Source of the DNA: Cryptomeria japonica
Taxonomy: Eukaryota; Streptophyta; Pinopsida; Cupressales; Cupressaceae
Assembly (NCBI RefSeq): GCF_030272615.1
Contig: NC_081410.1
Location: 573,511,241 to 573,575,240, forward strand
DNA: 64,000 nucleotides
Direction: 5' to 3'
In this document: positions 47,008-59,437 of the stretch, in pieces
Layout of the letters: each line of letters starts with the position of its first letter
Position numbering within the stretch: the stretch's first letter is position 1
Notes under the pieces: model-generated
Told to the model about the DNA's origin: nothing
The model's database searches: none
The model's input: the letters and a program-made list of their open reading frames with translations, nothing else
Program-made: the position numbers and the translations under genes

Positions 47008-47608
47008 GCCGTAAACTTCCGTGGAGGCGCAGAGCGTCGTGTCTCGTCAGGGAAGAGGTAAAATCCGTGAAAAGATTCGGTCTTTAGAGAAACTGACACC
47101 CAGGATTCGAAACTTGACACCGCCAAAATGCTGTAAGAGGCTATCAAAGTATCTCAAATTCTTGCAAGCGAAATTTCAAGTTTCAGAAACTATGCCCCAA
47201 GTGGATTCGAAGCAGGATCTCAAATCAAACTCTAAGAGAAATGAGGACTGCATAAATATTTGTCTGAAGTCAAATTCTTGCAAGCGCAAGTTCAAGTTTT
47301 AGAAACTATGCCGAGATCTCAAATCAAACCCTAGCAGAACCAAGAATAGCGTAAATATTTGTGTGAAGTCAATTGCTAACAGCAACGGCACACGGAGGAT
47401 AGTGCTCCAAAATGCTTTGGCGCTACAGAGAACAAATTATGCTTCAGCTTTATCAAAAAATCTATCTACTAACCAGCAACCAGATGCTTCACACTTTGCT
47501 GAGCTCGCCTACAATTAAGAAGCAGCTCTTCAGCGCGGGGAAAATCATCGTCATCCTGCAGCAGAAAGAAATGCTTCCATCTGCATCTCCAATTTCTACT
47601 TTGACTAG
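47008..47608 (+). pseudogene. Decayed tandem copy of the bHLH gene
   Basis: Corresponds to the bHLH domain and C-terminus of the gene at 44870-46045: SVVSRQGRGKIREKIRSLEK, then KYLKFLQAKFQ, then QMLHTLLSSPTIKKQLFSAG and VILQQKEMLPS. The two main blocks are in different frames, and stops and a damaged basic region remove DNA binding. The N-terminal half is missing. A ~110-bp segment is duplicated inside it (about 47158-47272 and 47273-47375). Confidence 0.85.
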
Positions 47609-48442
47609 TATTTACAATATATACTTCCCATTCATATTTTGAATATAAAATACAAGCTGCAGCCTTCCTTCAACAGTCTTTCTCTGTGCGAATTATGTAC
47701 TTATTTAGCAAATGCATTCCAATTATTTTGCCCTGTCTTGGCCAATATATTGCTCAACTGTATTGTTCACCATTCCATCATAGCATTGAATATCTAAATG
47801 AATGGATAAATTCTTAGTCGTAGGAAGAATATTCAATTTTTCTGGATTCATATAGGAAATTGAATACCTAAATGGATATGACTTCTTGTTTAATCTCTTT
47901 CTGTAATCTTTTAGCAGAGTAAATTTTGTCCCAGGGCGTAGATTCAGGCTTGATCTCACGGTGGACAATTTGATCTGGCAGAGAACATCTATGAACAAAA
48001 TTACGAAGCTGCAAAGCAATTAACCCATTCATGAACCAAATCAATCATATCAAAATTACATACAGCTCAACAACTACAAAACAGAATAATTTATTGCCAA
48101 AAGACAAACATGGTTTGGATTCAAATAGCAGGCTCAGTTTTCTGGCCATTACTCCCTGCATTTTCGTGTTGCTCCCGCTTACTAACATCAACGGAAAGTT
48201 TTCTTGGTTAATTTTTTAATATTTCGAAGGCTGCATTGATATTGCTTATTATTGTTGCTTATGTTTATCAATTCAATTCACTAGGGTTTATTTTTTCATT
48301 CTTTTTGTACCTTTAGTTATGAAATTATTTAAAATAATAAATCATTTTTAGAAAATTCTAATTAAATAAAATTACTAAGAATAATTTTTAATAGTTATTT
48401 TTTGAAAAATTAAGTTTATCAAAATTATAATTTAATAATGTA
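47609..48442. other. AT-rich flank before the Mutator-like element
   Basis: No coding signal; short ORFs on both strands lack recognisable domains. Confidence 0.5.
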
Positions 48443-48451
48443 TATATTTAG
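48443..48451. repeat. 9-bp target-site duplication TATATTTAG, left
   Basis: Exact match to 63134-63142. Nine base pairs is the typical duplication length of Mutator-like elements. Confidence 0.82.
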
Positions 48452-48775
48452 GGACGCGTCTATTCTGGCTCCAAAAGTGACCTATTGTACAAACGACATG
48501 CATCCAGAGTCCATTGACATACATCCATCCCATGCCCTCCCATAATGCGATGAGTCACGTTCTGGGACCCACCATCAGGCTGATCTGGAGGCATGTTGCT
48601 ATTTTCTGGTTAACAGAAAGGCTTAACGAATGCACTCGAAGAGTTGACCATTTAGGGTGGCTGGTGTGGCCCCCTCTGACCCGTCCGCTTCGCCGTTACT
48701 GGTTACCTTTTCCGTCATTCGTAATCCCACTCAAAGTTTGACTTTGTCAAACTCTTTTCTCCCGCTCGTAAGCCA
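48452..48775 (+). repeat. Left terminal inverted repeat of the Mutator-like element
   Basis: Pairs with the reverse complement of about 62830-63133. Matching landmarks in order: CTGGCTCCAAAA, GGGACCCACCATC (right GGACCCACTATC), GGAGGCATGTTGC, CTCCCGCTC. It is diverged and partly degraded. Confidence 0.7.
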
Positions 48776-48834
48776 AAATGGGAGCTTTCAAACTAAATTA
48801 ATATTCCCCCCATTATTAGAAAGAAAGTAGTCAC

Positions 48835-49143
48835 TTCGTTTGTGCCATGTAGCCCACGAATCAGCGAAAGCGATTAACATGCTATATTAGTCGAATTCGC
48901 TGTTTTGCGAGGAAAAAGAAATGGTGGCCATGCAGTTCATGAATCAGTGAAAGCGACTAACACACCATGTTAGTCTAATTCACAAGTTTCATAGGGCAAA
49001 AGAAAATGGTGGCCACACAACCCACGAATCAGCGAAATCTACTAACACAATATGTTAGTCGAATTTGTTGTTTCGCGGGGCAAAAGGAAATGGTGGCCAC
49101 GCAGTTCGCGAATCAGCGAAAGTGACTAACACGCTATGTGACT
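48835..49143. repeat. Array of ~100-bp units with GACTAACAT/ATGTTAGTC dyad, block 1
   Basis: Units read: cgaatcagcgaaagc, dyad, gaattcgctgtttcgcg, ggcaaaaggaaatggtgg, ccacgcag. The dyad is GACTAACAT, 3 bases, ATGTTAGTC. Further blocks lie at about 55850-56185, 56500-56760, 57145-57425, 59790-60070, 60450-60710 and 60890-61180, about 20 or more units in both orientations. Confidence 0.85.
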
Positions 49144-49148
49144 AAATA

Positions 49149-49158
49149 ATGTTCCATG

Positions 49159-49189
<31 letters not shown>

Positions 49190-49329
49190 CCTCCCTCTCT
49201 CTCCCATTCTTTCTTTCTTAAGTCTCTCTCCCTCTCTGCCTCAATCTCTCTATCTCACTCTCCTCCTCTGTCAAGTGTATCTTTTTCCCACTCTCTCCCT
49301 ACCTCCCCCCTCCCTTTCTCTTTTTCACT

Positions 49330-49367
<38 letters not shown>

Positions 49368-49560
49368 ATTCTTTATCTCTAAAGTCTCTCCCATTCTTTA
49401 TCTCTAAAGTCTCTCCTTCTCATCCTCTCTATCTCACTCTCCCCTTCTCTTAGGTGTATCTCTCTCTTATTCTCTCCCTCTCCCCTCCCCCTCCCTCTCT
49501 CCCTTTCTCATTAACTCTCTTTCTCACTCTCTCTCTCTCTCTCCCTCTCTTTGCACCAAT
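49149..49560. repeat. CT-rich microsatellite
   Basis: Dominated by (CT)n with CCCTCTCT interruptions. Other such stretches: 50590-51480, 53300-53790, 54555-54720 and 57470-58110, with GA strand at 55440-55805 and 59400-59745. The Ser/Leu-Ser/Pro ORFs read from them are artefacts. Confidence 0.9.
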
Positions 49561-49929
49561 TAGGGTGACCTCCAATGGTTAAATTGAGACACCAAGATCC
49601 AAAATCACCAAGAAGGGGAAGTGCACTAGCATATTTAAATTGAGACAACCTATGACCCCTTAGGACTCCATATGACATCTTATGTATCGTTACAAGTCAT
49701 ATGGTGTCCTATGACCCCGTAGGACACATGCATCGATCCCTAGGATACCATATGAAACCTAAGAATACCATATGTCCCTAGAGAGGGAGAGAGGAGTAGG
49801 AGAGTGAGGGAATGGGAGAGAGACACACCTAATAGAGGAGGAGAGTGAGATAGAGAGATAGATACTAAGAGGGAGAGACAAGAGATAAATGAGAGAAAGA
49901 GAGATGGAGAGAGAAAGGAGGGGAGACTG

Positions 49930-50590
49930 AGATAGAGAAAACATAATATTGATGAATCAACACCTTGAGGTCAACATAATTTGTATTCTGATGATGTTTC
50001 AAAATCATTGTTGAGTTATTATAGAAGTATCTTCTTCTTCATCAATAACATACAAAGGTAGCTCATTAAACAAAACAAGCATTATCTCATCATATTGCTC
50101 AATATAACTAGGTAACTCATTAAACAAAACAATCAAAAACTTGTTATCAACACTTTTTCCTTGCTCTTTAACCTATTGTTCTATATGATCATACATATCA
50201 TTTTATTGCAATAAATTTAATTTTTCTATTTCTACATCATTTGCAAGTGTATTGACAAAAGATAACTTTGTTTCTACCTTAAAAAAGTCTCTCTTTTGTT
50301 TAACAAAATATCTCTTTAGATATATAATAGGACCTCTTGGACAAAGGAAAATGATGTGAGGGCATGAAAGTTGATTTGCAAAAGGACTTTGATAAGATTT
50401 GGGGGTTCCTTGAGGTGGAGATGTCTCTTTAAAGGGTTTCTCTTGGGGAATGATGACCTAGTTTTCTACATACATTTAACATCTTGCATGCGTTGAAAGC
50501 TTCTAAATCTTGGGATTTCAACTTTAGAAGAATCACTTGAAGGTTGAATAGGCTTCACTTGAAGGTTGAATCTCTAGTCTCTTCTTCTCT
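49930..50590 (-). other. Unique block inside inverted repeat 1, left copy
   Basis: Reverse complement of 53935-54545. The coding-like reading is better in the right copy (see there); this copy has more disruptions. Confidence 0.6.
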
Positions 50591-51161
50591 TTCCATCAAC
50601 CTCTCTCTCTCTCTCTAAACCCTTCCCTTCCTCCACCCCTCTCTCTCACCTGGGATCTTTCTCTAGTCTCATACTCATTTTCCATCCCTTCCTCCCTCTC
50701 ATTTAGTATCTATCTCTCTCTCTTACGTCTCTCTCTCTTAGGTTAGGCTTGGGAGGGAGAGAGGGAGAGAGAAGAGAGGATGGAAGGAGAGAGGGAAAGA
50801 GAGGGTGAGAAGTAGAGATACTTGAGAGAGAAAGAGAAAGGGAATGGGAGAGAAAGAAAGAGTGTTAGAGGGAAAGAGAGAGACTTGAGAGAGAAAGGGA
50901 ATGGGAGAGAAAGAAAGAGTGTTAGAGGGAAAGAGAGAGACTTGAGAGAGAAAGGGAGAGAGGGAGAGAGGGAAAGAATGTGAGAGAGAGACACTTGAGA
51001 GAGGGGGAGGGAAATAATGGGAAGGAGAGAGGGTGAGGGAAGAGAGAGGATGGGGGAGGGAGAGAGGGAAAAATGAACATAATAGGAAAGAGAGACACCT
51101 AAGAGAAGGGGGGGGAGAGAGACCATAATGGGAGGGAGAGAGGGAAAGAGGGAAAAAAAGG

Positions 51162-51193
<32 letters not shown>

Positions 51194-51489
51194 AATGGGA
51201 GAGAGAGACCCAAGAGAGAGGGAGAGAGGGGAGAGAGAGATGGATGGGGAGGGAGGGAGAGAGGGAAAGAATGGAGAGAATGGAAAGAATGGGAGAGAGA
51301 CACCTACGAGAGAGGGAGAGAGAGATAGAGAAAGGGAAAGGGAGGGATAGGGAGAGATGGAGAGAGAGAGAGAAAGAGAGAGATACTTAAGGGAGGGGGA
51401 GTGAGAGAGATAGAGATAGAGGGTGAGAGGGAGAAGGGGGTTGGGGGTTGGGAGGGAGAGAGGTAAAAAGAGTTAGAGGGAAAGAGATA

Positions 51490-53310
51490 GAGACCATATG
51501 GTATCATAAGGGGTCATATGGTGTTCTACAACCCCTTAGGACACCATATGACTCCTTAGGACACCATATGGTGTCGTTATTGGTTGTATTGTATCCTAAG
51601 GGGTCATATGGTGCTCTATGATCCCTTAGTACACCATATAACCCCTTAGGTGTTGTTAGGGGTCATATTGTGTCCTAAGGGGTCAGATAGTGTCTTATGA
51701 CCCCTTAGGACACCAAATGGTGTTATTATGTGTCATATGGTGTCCTAAGGGGTCATATGGGGTCCTATGAACCCTTAGGACACCATATGATCCCTTAGAA
51801 CACCATATGACCCCTTAGGACACCATGTGGTGTCGTTAGGGGTCGTATGGTGTCCTAAAGGGTCATATGGTGTCCTATGACCCCTCAGGACTCCATATGG
51901 TGTCGTTATGGGTCGTATAGTGTCCTAAGAGGTCATATAGTGTTCTACGACCCCATAGGACACTGTAGAACCCCTTAGGACACCATTTGGTGTCATTATA
52001 TGGTGTCCTAAGGGGTCATATGGTGTTTTATGACCTCTTAGGAGACCATATGACCCCTTAGGACATGACATGGTGTTGTTATATTTCATATGGTGTCTTA
52101 AGGGTTCATATGGTGTCCTATGACCCCTTCGGACACCATATGACCCCTTATGTGTCATTAGGGTCATATGGTCTCCTATGACCCCTTAGGACTCCATATG
52201 GTGTCGTTACGAGCTTTATGGTGTCTTAAGAGGTCATATGGTGTTCTATGAACTTTTAGGACACCATTTGGTGTCGTTATGGATCGTATGGTATACTAAG
52301 GGGTCATATGGTGTCCTAAGGGGTCATCTAGTGTCCTAAGGTGTTGTAGAACACCATATGACCCCTTAAGACACCATATGAACCATAACGACACCATATG
52401 GACTCCTAAGGGGTTATATGGTGTCCTAAGGGATCATAGAACACCATATGACCCCTTATTGCACCATATGACCCATAACGACACCTAAGGGGTCATATGG
52501 AGTCCTAAGGGGACATAAGAAACTATATGACCCCTTAGTATACCATACGATCCATAACAACACCAAATGGTGTCCTAAAGGATCATAGAACACCATATGA
52601 CGTATTAGGAAACTATACAACTCATAATGACACCATATGGAGTCCTAAGGGGTCATAGGAGACGATATGACCCTAATGACACATAAGGGGTCATATGGTG
52701 TCCGAAGGGGTCATAGGACACCATATGAACCATAAAAACACCATGTGGTGTCCTAAGGGGTCATATGGTCTACTAAGAGGTCATAGAACACCATATGACC
52801 CCTTAGGACACCATATAATGACACCAAATGGTGTCCTAAGGGGTTTTGTGGTGTTCTAAGGGGTCGTAGAACACCATATGATGTCTTAGGACACCATATG
52901 ACCCATAATGATACCATATGGAGTCCTGAGGGGTCATAGGACACCATATGACCCTTTAGGACACCATACGACCCCTAACGACACCACATTGTGTCCTAAG
53001 GGGTCATATGGTGTCCTAAGGGGTCATATGGTGTCCTAAGGGGTCATAGGACCCCATATGACCCCTTAGGACACCATATGACACATAACAACACCATTTG
53101 GTGTCCTAAGGGGTCATAAGACAATATCTGACCCCTTAGGACACAATATGACCCCTAACAACACCTAAGGGGTTATATGGTGTACTAAGGGATTATAGAA
53201 CACCATATGACCCCTTAGGACACAATACAACCAATAACGATACCATATGGTGTCCTAAGGGGTCGTAAAACACCATATGACCCCTTAGGATACCATATGG
53301 TCTCTATCTC
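51490..53310. repeat. Satellite-like array of CATATGGTGTCCTAAGGGGT units in mixed orientation
   Basis: About 1.8 kb made of a ~20-bp word containing CATATG and CCTAAGG, together with its reverse complement, joined head-to-head and tail-to-tail. Shorter blocks of the same word lie at 49640-49790, 54720-54955, 58110-58690 and 59180-59395. No coding sense: ORFs here are short and repeat-derived. Confidence 0.88.
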
Positions 53311-53934
53311 TTTCCCTCTAACTCTTTTTACCTCTCTCCCTCCCAACCCCCTTCTCCCTCTCACCCTCTATCTCTATCTCTCTCACTCCCCCTCCCTTAG
53401 GTGTCTCTCTCTTTCTCTCATTATCTCCCTCTCTCTCTCTCTCCATATCTCCCTATCCCTCCCTTTCCCTTTCTCTATCTCTCTCTCCCTCTCTCGTAGG
53501 TGTCTCTATCCCATTCTTTCCATTCTATCCATTCTTTCCCTCTCTCCCTCCCTCCCCCATCCTTTCTCTTCCCTCGCCCTCTCTCCTTCCCACTATTTCC
53601 CTCCCCCTCTCTCAAGTGTCTCTCTCTCACATTCTTGCCCTCTCTCCCTCTAACACTCTTTCTTTATGTCCCATTCCCTTTCTCTTTCTCTCTCAAGTAT
53701 CTCTCCTTCTCACCCTCTCTTTCCCTCTCTCCCTCCATCCTCTCTTTTCTCTCCCTCTCTCCCTCCCAAGCCTAACCTAAGAGAGAGAGAGATACTAAGT
53801 GAGAGGGAGGAAGGGATAGAAAATGAGTATGAGACTAGAGAAAGATCCCAGGTGAGAGAGAGGGGTGGAGGAAGGGAAGGGTTTAGAGAGAGAGAGAGGT
53901 TGATGGAAAGAGAAGAAGAGACTAGATATTCAAC

Positions 53935-54545
53935 CTTCAAGTGAAGCCTATTCAACCTTCAAGTGATTCTTCTAAAGTTGAAATCCCAAGATTTAGAAGC
54001 TTTCAATGCATGCAATATGTTAAATGTATGTAGAAAATTAGGTCATCATTCCCCAAGAGAAACCCTTTAAAGAGATGTCTCCACCTCAAGGAACCCCCAA
54101 ATCTTATCAAAATCCTTTTGCAAATCAACTTTCATGCCCTCGCATCATTTTCCTTTTTCCAAGAGGTCCTATTATATATCTAAAGAGCTATTTTGTTGAA
54201 CAAAAGAGAGACTCTTTTGAGGTAGAAACAAAGTTATCTTTTGTCAATACACCTGCAAATGATGTAGAAATAGAAAAATTAAATTTATTGCAATAAAATG
54301 ATATGTATGATGATATAGAACAATAGGTTAAAGAGCAAGGAAAAAGTGTTGATAACAAGTTTTTGATTGTTTTGTTTAATGAGTCGCCTAGTTATATTGA
54401 GCAATATGATGAGATAATGCTTGTTTTGTTTAATGAGCTACCTTTGTATGTTATTGATGAAGAAGAAGATAAATCTATAATAACTCAACAATGATTTTGA
54501 AACATCATCAGAATACAAATTATGTTGACCTCAAGGTGTTGATTC
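53935..54545 (+). pseudogene. Unrecognised ORF fragment inside inverted repeat 1, right copy
   Basis: From Met at 54075 a 73-residue reading (MSPPQGTPKSYQNPFANQL ... NDVEIEKLNLLQ) continues in the same frame past two stops with coding-like text (NDMYDDIEQ, SVDNKFLIVLFNESPSYIEQ). An acidic end follows, then TAA-type stops. I do not recognise the family. An inverted copy lies at 49930-50590. It may be a captured gene or retroelement piece. Confidence 0.4.
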
Positions 54546-54955
54546 ATCAATATTATGTTTTCACTATCTCGATCTCCCCTCCTCTCTCTATCCATCTCTC
54601 TTTCTCTCATTTATCTCTTCTCTCTCCCTCTCAGTATCTATCTCTCTATCTCACTCTCCTCCTCTATTAGGTGTGTCTCTCTCCCATTCTCTTTCTCTCC
54701 TACCCCTCTCTTCCTCTCTAGGGTCATATGGCATTCTTAGGGTTCATATGGTATCCTAGGGATCCATGCATGTGTCCTATGGGGTCATAGGACACCATAT
54801 GAGTCCTTAGGATACCATATGACTTGTAACGATACATAAGATGTCATATGGAGTCCTAAGGGGTCGTAGGTTGTCCTAAGGGGTCATAGGACACTATATG
54901 ATCCCTTAGCACACAATAGTACCTATAACAACACCAAATAGTGTCCTAAGGGGTA

Positions 54956-55350
54956 TAGGTAATGAGATAGAGGTAGAGAGATATAGATAGAACAAAGAGA
55001 GGAACAAAGAGATAGAGAGAAGTGAAAAGGAGATTTATAGAGAGATAGAAATAAGGAGTGTGTGTATGAGTGAGAGAGATAGTGAAGTGTTGTAACTTGT
55101 AACCTAGCACAATTTACACAACTTTATGTGCCCCTACTTTCATGTGTCCCATCTTAGCTCTCACCCGAGTCCATTTCAAGCCTTTTTACCTCAAAACTAA
55201 TGTCATCTTTTTGCACGGTAATCTAAACCATAACATTGAGTTATTTTCTCTTCATTTCTCATTTATTTGCCCTATTATCGATGAATAGGTGCACTTGAGG
55301 CACCCTTTTCTGTATAGGGCTGCCCAGGGCATCCTTGCCTTCCTTAAAAA
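54956..55350. other. Segment present only in the right arm of inverted repeat 1
   Basis: A GA-rich stretch followed by about 270 bp of unique sequence (55080-55350). In the left arm the flanks are joined at about 49641-49650. Either an insertion here or a deletion on the left. No gene is visible. Confidence 0.5.
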
Positions 55351-55600
55351 AGACATTTAAATATGTTAGTGCACTTCCTCTTCTTGGTGATTTTGGATCT
55401 TGGTGTCTCAATTTAACCATTGGAGGTCACCCTAATTGGTGCAAAGAGAGGGAGAGAGGGAGAGAGTGAGAAAGAGAGGTAATGAGAAAGGGAGAGAGGG
55501 AGGGGGAGTAGAGAGGGAGAGAATAAGAGAGAGATGCACCTGAGAGAAGGGGAGAGTGAGATAGAGAGGATGCAAGGGAGAGACTTTAGAGATAAAGAAG

Positions 55601-55673
<73 letters not shown>

Positions 55674-56192
55674 GGGAGGTAGGGAGAGATTGGGAAAGAG
55701 ATACACTTGACAAAGGAGGAGAGTGAGATAGAGAGATAGAGGTAGAGAGGGAGAGAGACTTAAGACAGAAAGAATGGGAGAGAGAGGGAAAGAGAGAGAG
55801 AGAAGATTCATGGAACATTGTTTAGGCACATAGCGTGTTGATGGAAGATTCAACTAACAAAGCATGTTAGTCACTTTTGCTAATTTGCGGATTGTGTGGC
55901 CGCCATTTCCTTTTGCTCTGCGAAACAACGAATTCGACTAACATAGCATGTTAGTAGCTTTTGCTAATTCATGGGCTGTGTGGCCGCCATTTTCTTTTGC
56001 CCTACAAAACTTGTGAATTCAACTAACATGGCATGTTAGTCGCTTTCGCTGATTCACGGGCTGCGTGGCCACCATTTATTTTTCCTTGCAAAATAGCAAA
56101 TTCGACTAACATGGAGTGTTAGTCGCTTTCGCTAATTCGTGGACTGTGTGGCCACCATTTCCTTTTGCCTTGCAAAACATCTGACCATGGCT

Positions 56193-56332
56193 ATTCTGGC
56201 TCCAAAACAGACCTTTCGTATAGTGTGTTAGTGACAGGTTAGTCAATCGCAACCATTAAATGCAAAATCGATGGTGTAAAACGCATGACTAACACATGTG
56301 TTAGTCCCTCCATACTGCCTTTTTGGAGCCAT
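56193..56332. repeat. ~140-bp miniature inverted-repeat element with CTGGCTCCAAAA-type ends
   Basis: Its ends, GGCTATTCTGGCTCCAAAA and (reverse strand) ACTATGGCTCCAAAA, resemble the termini of the whole 14.7-kb element. At the mirrored place near 60885 the flanks are directly joined, so this is a one-sided insertion. It may be a miniature relative of the large element. Confidence 0.6.
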
Positions 56333-56334
56333 AG

Positions 56335-57924
56335 TCTAATCTGTCGGGCCCACCATCCTTTTGTTACTTCGTGAAAGATAAACTCCATGCTATTTTGCCC
56401 ACCGAAATAACGCAGACTGTCGGATCCTTTTCAAGATGCACCTTCTTTACTTTCTACGTCATCCTACATCGGGGAAGCCTATGTCGATAAGACCGAAACA
56501 ACTCGAAAACAATTAACATGCTATGTTAGTCGAATTCATTGTTTCGTGGTCCAAAAGGAAATGGCGGCCACGTAGTCTGCAAATCAGCAAAAGTGACTAA
56601 CACGCTATGTTAGTCAAATTTTTTGTTTCATGAGGCAAAAGGAAATGGTGGCCACACAATCCGCGAATCAACAAAAGTGACTAACATGCCATGTTAGTCA
56701 AATTTGCTGTTTTGCGGGGCAAAAGGAAATGGCAGCCACGTAGCTCTCAAATCAGCAAAAGCCCTTTATTTTCATCGGGATAACATACACTATCGACAAT
56801 GAGGAAAAAATGTCATCCTGATACCCGATGGGGCTATCGGTGGAGCTCTTGCCAATAAATGATGGAGTCATGTCTTCATAGTGGTGACATCGGGTTATCA
56901 GGAGGTCCCAATTTATGTTACCTTGATACCTAATGCACTAAATGGAGAAGGCGACTCTATCAGAGAGACTCTCTCTGATAAAGTGATGCCAAGCAAGAAG
57001 GAGAGTCAGACTCATCGGGATAACATACATTGTCGGGGAGATGTGTTTTGAGTTATCCTGATGCTCGATGAGGAAGATGAGCTCGGCATAAATGAAGTGA
57101 CTACATCAAGGAAGCCTACGCTGATAAGACCAAAACAACCCAAAAGTGACTAACATGCCATTTTAGTCAAACTCTCTATTTCGTGAGGAAAAATAAATGG
57201 TGGCCATGTAGCCCGCGAATCAGTGAAAGCGACTAACATGCCATGTTAGTCAAATTCACAGGTTTCGCAGGGCAAAAGAAAATGGCAGCCACACAGGCCA
57301 TGAATCACCGAAAGCTACTAACACGTTATGTTAGTCGAATTCACTGTTTCACGGGGCAAAAGGAAATGATGACCTTTCAGTCTGCGAATCAGTGAAAGCT
57401 ACTAACATGCTATGTTAGTCGAATCTTGCATCAACACGATATGTGCCTAAATAATGTTCCATGAATCTTTTCTCTTTCATTCTTTCTCTCTTAACACTCT
57501 CTCCCTCTCTGTGCCTCTATCTCACTCTCCTCCTCTATCAAGCATATCTCTCTCCCATTCTTTATCTTTGAAGTCTCTCCCTCTCATCCTCTCTCTATCT
57601 CACTCTCCCCTTCTTTCAGGTGTATCTCTCTCTTATTCTCTCCCTCTCTCCTCCCCCTCCCTCTCTCCCTTTCTCATTACCTCTCTTTCTCACTCTCTCC
57701 CTCTCTTCGCACTTCTCTCTCTCTAGTCTCATGTACTCTCCTTCCATCCCTTCTTCCCTCTCACTCAGACTCTGTCTATCTCTCACCCTCTCTTTTTCTC
57801 TTTCTCTCTCTCACCTTCCCTCCCTCCATCTCTTTGGTCTCTCTTTCTCTCCCAATCCCTCTATCCACCTCTTAGATCTCTCTATATCTCACCCATTCCC
57901 TATCTCTCTCTCTCCCCCTCTCTT

Positions 57925-57961
<37 letters not shown>

Positions 57962-58860
57962 TCTATCTCTATCTCCCCCCCCTCTCTCCATCTCTCTTTC
58001 TCTCATTTATCTCTTGTCTCTCCATCTCAGTCTCTATCTCTCTATCTCACTCTCCTCCTCTCTTAGGTGTGTCTCTCCCCCATTCCCTCCCTCTCCTCCC
58101 CCTCTCTCCCTCTCTAGGGTCATGTGGTATTCTTAGGGCTCATACGGTATCCTAGGGATCCATGCATCTGCCCTATGGGGTTATAGGATACCATATGACC
58201 CGTAACGACACATAAGATGTCATATGGAGTCCTAAGGGGTCATAGGACACCATACGACCCATAATGACACCAAATAGTGTCCTAAGGGGTCATAGAACAC
58301 TATATGACCTCTTAGGACACCATACGACCCATAACAACACCATATGGAGTCCTAAGGGGTCAAATGGTGTTGTAAGGGGTCGTAGGAGACCATATGACCC
58401 CTTAGGACACCATACGGCCCCTAACGACATCATATGGTGTCCTAAGGGGTCATAGGACAACATAAGACACATAATGACACCATATGGTGTCCTAAGGGGT
58501 CATAGGACACCATATGACCCTTAGGACACAATATGATCCCTAACAACATCTAAGGGATCATAGGGTGTCCTAAGGGGTCATAGGACACTATATGATCCCT
58601 TAGCACACCATAGGACCTATAACGACACCAAATGGTGTCGTTATGGGTCGTATGGTGTCTTGAGGGGTCATATGGCATCTTATGACCCCTTTTGGCATCA
58701 TGTACTCTCATTCCATCCCTTCCTCCCTCTCACTCAGACTCTCTCTATCTCTCACCCTATCTTGTTGTCTCTCTCTCACCTTCCCTCCCTCCATCTCTTC
58801 GGTCTCTCTTTCTCTCCCAATCCCTCTATCCACCTCATAGATCTCTCTATATCTCCCCCA

Positions 58861-58924
<64 letters not shown>

Positions 58925-59401
58925 GATTCCCCTTCTCTATGTCGCTATCTATCTCTATCTCTCCCTTTATTTCATTCTATTTCCCTCTTTCTCTGTCTCC
59001 ATCTCTTCCTCCGCCTCCCTTTCCCTTTCTCTATCTTTGTCTCCCCCTCTCTCTCTCCATCTCTTTCTCTCATTTATCTCTTGTCTCTCCCTCTCAATCT
59101 CTATCTCTCTATCTCACTCTCCTCCTCTCTTAGGTGTGTCTCTCCCCCATTCCCTCCCTCTCCTCCCCATCTCTCCCTCTCTAGGGTCATATCATATTCT
59201 TAGGGCTCATATGGTATCCTAGGGATCCATGTGTGTGTCCTACGGGGTCATTAGACACCATATGACCCCTTAGCACACTATACGACCCATAATGACACCA
59301 AATGGTGTCCTAAGGGGTCATAGAACACTATATGACCTATATAGAACACCATACGACCCATAATGACACCAAATGGTGTCCTAAGGGGTCAATAGAGTAA
59401 A

Positions 59402-59437
<36 letters not shown>

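Larger units (their letters stand above)
48835..56185. repeat. Large inverted repeat 1 (arms ~3.5 and ~3.8 kb, centre near 52350)
   Basis: Going outward from about 52350 the arms mirror each other: the CATATG array, GA/CT microsatellite with the same interruptions, a unique ~600-bp block (49930-50590 against 53935-54545), CT/GA again, the GTGCACT...GATCTTGG block (49560-49650 against 55355-55440), and the dyad unit array. The right arm has an extra ~0.4-kb piece around 54960-55345. Confidence 0.8.

Noticed and set aside
51490-53310. Regularly spaced repeats resembling a CRISPR array
   Set aside because: Units are contiguous and in both orientations, without unique spacers or cas genes; the setting is clearly a plant genome.
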